Source: an uncultured Prevotella sp. (GTDB taxonomy: Bacteria > Bacteroidota > Bacteroidia > Bacteroidales > Bacteroidaceae). From it: a DNA stretch of 12,331 bases. Of the stretch, positions 10,908-12,331 are shown one piece after another (position 1 is the first letter of the stretch; each line of letters opens with the position of its first letter). The stretch covers positions 1-12,331 of the forward strand of contig CAKQCV010000067.1 of NCBI GenBank assembly GCA_934217675.1, read 5' to 3'. The notes under the pieces are model-generated. The model did no database searches. It was not told where the DNA came from and worked only from the letters and a program-made list of their open reading frames with translations. Both the position numbers and the translations under genes were made by a program.

Positions 10908-12331
10908 ATGGCAAAGACAATAGATTCAAGAATTCCAGAAGGCCCAGTGGCCGAGAAATGGACTAACTATAAAGCTCACCAGCGTCTGGTGAACCCAAAG
11001 AACAAACTGAAACTCGATATTATCGTTGTAGGTACGGGTCTGGCTGGTGCCAGTGCTGCTGCCAGCCTTGGCGAGATGGGCTTCAATGTACTTAATTTCT
11101 GCATACAGGACTCTCCTCGTCGTGCACACTCTATCGCTGCACAGGGTGGTATCAATGCAGCAAAGAACTATCAGAATGATGGTGACTCTGTTTACCGCTT
11201 GTTCTATGATACAGTGAAAGGTGGTGACTATCGTGCTCGTGAGGCTAATGTGTATCGCCTTGCAGAAGTTTCAAACAACATAATCGACCAGTGTGTAGCT
11301 CAGGGCGTTCCTTTTGCACGTGAGTATGGCGGTATGCTTGCAAACCGATCATTTGGTGGTGCGCAGGTTTCACGTACATTCTATGCAAAGGGTCAAACCG
11401 GTCAGCAGCTTTTGCTTGGTGCTTACTCTTCACTTAGTGCACAGGTTCACTCAGGTCGTGTAAAGCTCTACACTCGTTATGAGATGGAGGATGTTGTAAT
11501 TATCGATGGTCGTGCTCGTGGTATCATTGCCAAAAACCTTGTTACCGGTAAGTTGGAACGTTTCTCTGCAAATGCTGTAGTTATCGCTACAGGTGGATAT
11601 GGAAATACATACTTCCTTTCTACAAACGCCATGGGTTGCAACTGTACTGCTGCAGTACAGTGCTATCGTAAAGGTGCTTATTTTGCTAATCCTTCTTACG
11701 TTCAGATTCACCCAACATGTATCCCAGTGCACGGCGACAAACAGTCAAAGCTTACATTGATGTCGGAGTCTCTGCGTAACGATGGTCGTATATGGGTACC
11801 TAAGAAACTTGAAGATGCTAAAGCTCTTCAGGCAGGAACAAAGAAGGGTTCAGATATTCCGGAAGAAGACCGTGACTATTATTTGGAGCGTCGTTATCCT
11901 GCATTCGGTAACCTTGTTCCTCGTGACGTTGCCTCTCGTGCAGCAAAAGAGCGTTGTGACAAGGGCTATGGAGTAAACAACACCGGTCTTGCAGTATTCC
12001 TTGATTTCTCAGAGAGTATTGAGCGTCTCGGTATTGATGTTGTTCGCCAACGTTATGGCAACCTCTTTGATATGTACGAAGAGATTACTGATGTCAATCC
12101 TGGTGAGCTTGCAAACGAGATTAATGGTGTTAAGTATTACAACCCAATGATGATTTATCCGGCAATCCACTATACAATGGGTGGTATTTGGGTAGACTAT
12201 GAGTTGATGACATCTGTTACAGGTCTGTTTGCTATCGGTGAGTGTAACTTCTCTGACCATGGTGCCAACCGTCTTGGTGCTTCTGCCCTTATGCAGGGAT
12301 TGGCTGACGGATATTTCGTGTTGCCATATAC
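10908..12331 (+). CDS. sdhA: Succinate dehydrogenase/fumarate reductase flavoprotein subunit, cut by window edge
   Basis: The first 474 codons of the FAD-containing catalytic subunit, which interconverts succinate and fumarate on the cytoplasmic side of the membrane. Visible: the FAD-binding GTGLAG (42-47); His74 in [16 protein letters not shown], the residue that binds FAD covalently; a second FAD-contact segment [15 protein letters not shown]; the substrate-site HPTCIP; the catalytic Arg in PRDVASRA; and the late FAD motif [25 protein letters not shown]. It resembles the long soluble-start form of epsilonproteobacterial and Bacteroidetes enzymes, with about 35 residues before the first strand. 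The ATG at 10908 is the only start consistent with that strand, and A-rich sequence (CGAAATT) precedes it. The frame is open to the end of the window; the remaining C-terminal part and presumably sdhB lie beyond. Confidence 0.95.
   Translation, partial: MAKTIDSRIPEGPVAEKWTNYKAHQRLVNPKNKLKLDIIVVGTGLAGASAAASLGEMGFNVLNFCIQDSPRRAHSIAAQGGINAAKNYQNDGDSVYRLFYDTVKGGDYRAREANVYRLAEVSNNIIDQCVAQGVPFAREYGGMLANRSFGGAQVSRTFYAKGQTGQQLLLGAYSSLSAQVHSGRVKLYTRYEMEDVVIIDGRARGIIAKNLVTGKLERFSANAVVIATGGYGNTYFLSTNAMGCNCTAAVQCYRKGAYFANPSYVQIHPTCIPVHGDKQSKLTLMSESLRNDGRIWVPKKLEDAKALQAGTKKGSDIPEEDRDYYLERRYPAFGNLVPRDVASRAAKERCDKGYGVNNTGLAVFLDFSESIERLGIDVVRQRYGNLFDMYEEITDVNPGELANEINGVKYYNPMMIYPAIHYTMGGIWVDYELMTSVTGLFAIGECNFSDHGANRLGASALMQGLADGYFVLPY

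Noticed and set aside
1..12331. CRISPR arrays, insertion sequences, tRNA or rRNA genes, toxin-antitoxin or defence systems
   Set aside because: I looked for regularly spaced repeats, transposase motifs, cloverleaf-like segments and two-gene toxin cassettes, and saw none. The ATGA-coupled membrane/mazG-like pair does not resemble a toxin-antitoxin module; the MazG-like protein is an NTP pyrophosphatase fold, not MazE or MazF.

Overview
The window looks like chromosomal DNA from an anaerobic Bacteroidota, most likely order Bacteroidales and perhaps Prevotellaceae. Four things point that way. Promoters fit the Bacteroidetes pattern (TTTG, about 20 bases, TAnnTTTG) and genes lack Shine-Dalgarno sites. 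The gene order mnmG-apt-uvrC-dtd-mazG-like-deoC is one I recall from Bacteroidales. The succinate dehydrogenase/fumarate reductase has a five-helix cytochrome b558-type anchor. A secreted protein ends in a type IX secretion-like C-terminal domain. The family assignment is inference, because no rRNA is present.

Layout. (1) Positions 1-1610: polA (5' end only, minus strand) and a long-chain polyprenyl diphosphate synthase (plus) diverge from a 176-bp spacer with a promoter and a palindrome. The synthase gene ends at a strong bidirectional terminator. (2) Positions 1664-3022: a 452-residue exported protein of unknown function, minus strand. (3) Positions 3098-7188: a minus-strand operon, uvrC - dtd - small membrane protein - mazG-like - deoC, with a near-consensus promoter before uvrC and a second -7-like site before dtd. 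(4) Positions 7294-9944: apt, with its own terminator, downstream of mnmG, both on the minus strand. (5) Positions 9945-12331: a divergent control region, then sdhC and the 5' part of sdhA on the plus strand. The sdh promoter is good and gives an RNA leader of about 145 nt.

Most genes are housekeeping: DNA repair and replication (polA, uvrC), tRNA modification and quality control (mnmG, dtd), nucleotide salvage and clean-up (apt, mazG-like, deoC), and anaerobic respiration. The polyprenyl synthase probably makes the menaquinone side chain, and menaquinone is the likely redox partner of the SdhC cytochrome.

The clearest feature outside the genes is a pair of ParB-binding parS-type sites 945 bp apart on either side of apt. 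One is a perfect 16-mer (8035-8050); the other differs at one end base (7090-7105). They suggest the window is near the replication origin and inside the chromosome-segregation centromere. I found no undescribed multi-gene system. The least explained items are the small membrane protein tightly inserted between dtd and mazG-like, the exported 452-residue protein, the sdh leader, and a four-copy heptamer repeat between sdhC and sdhA.
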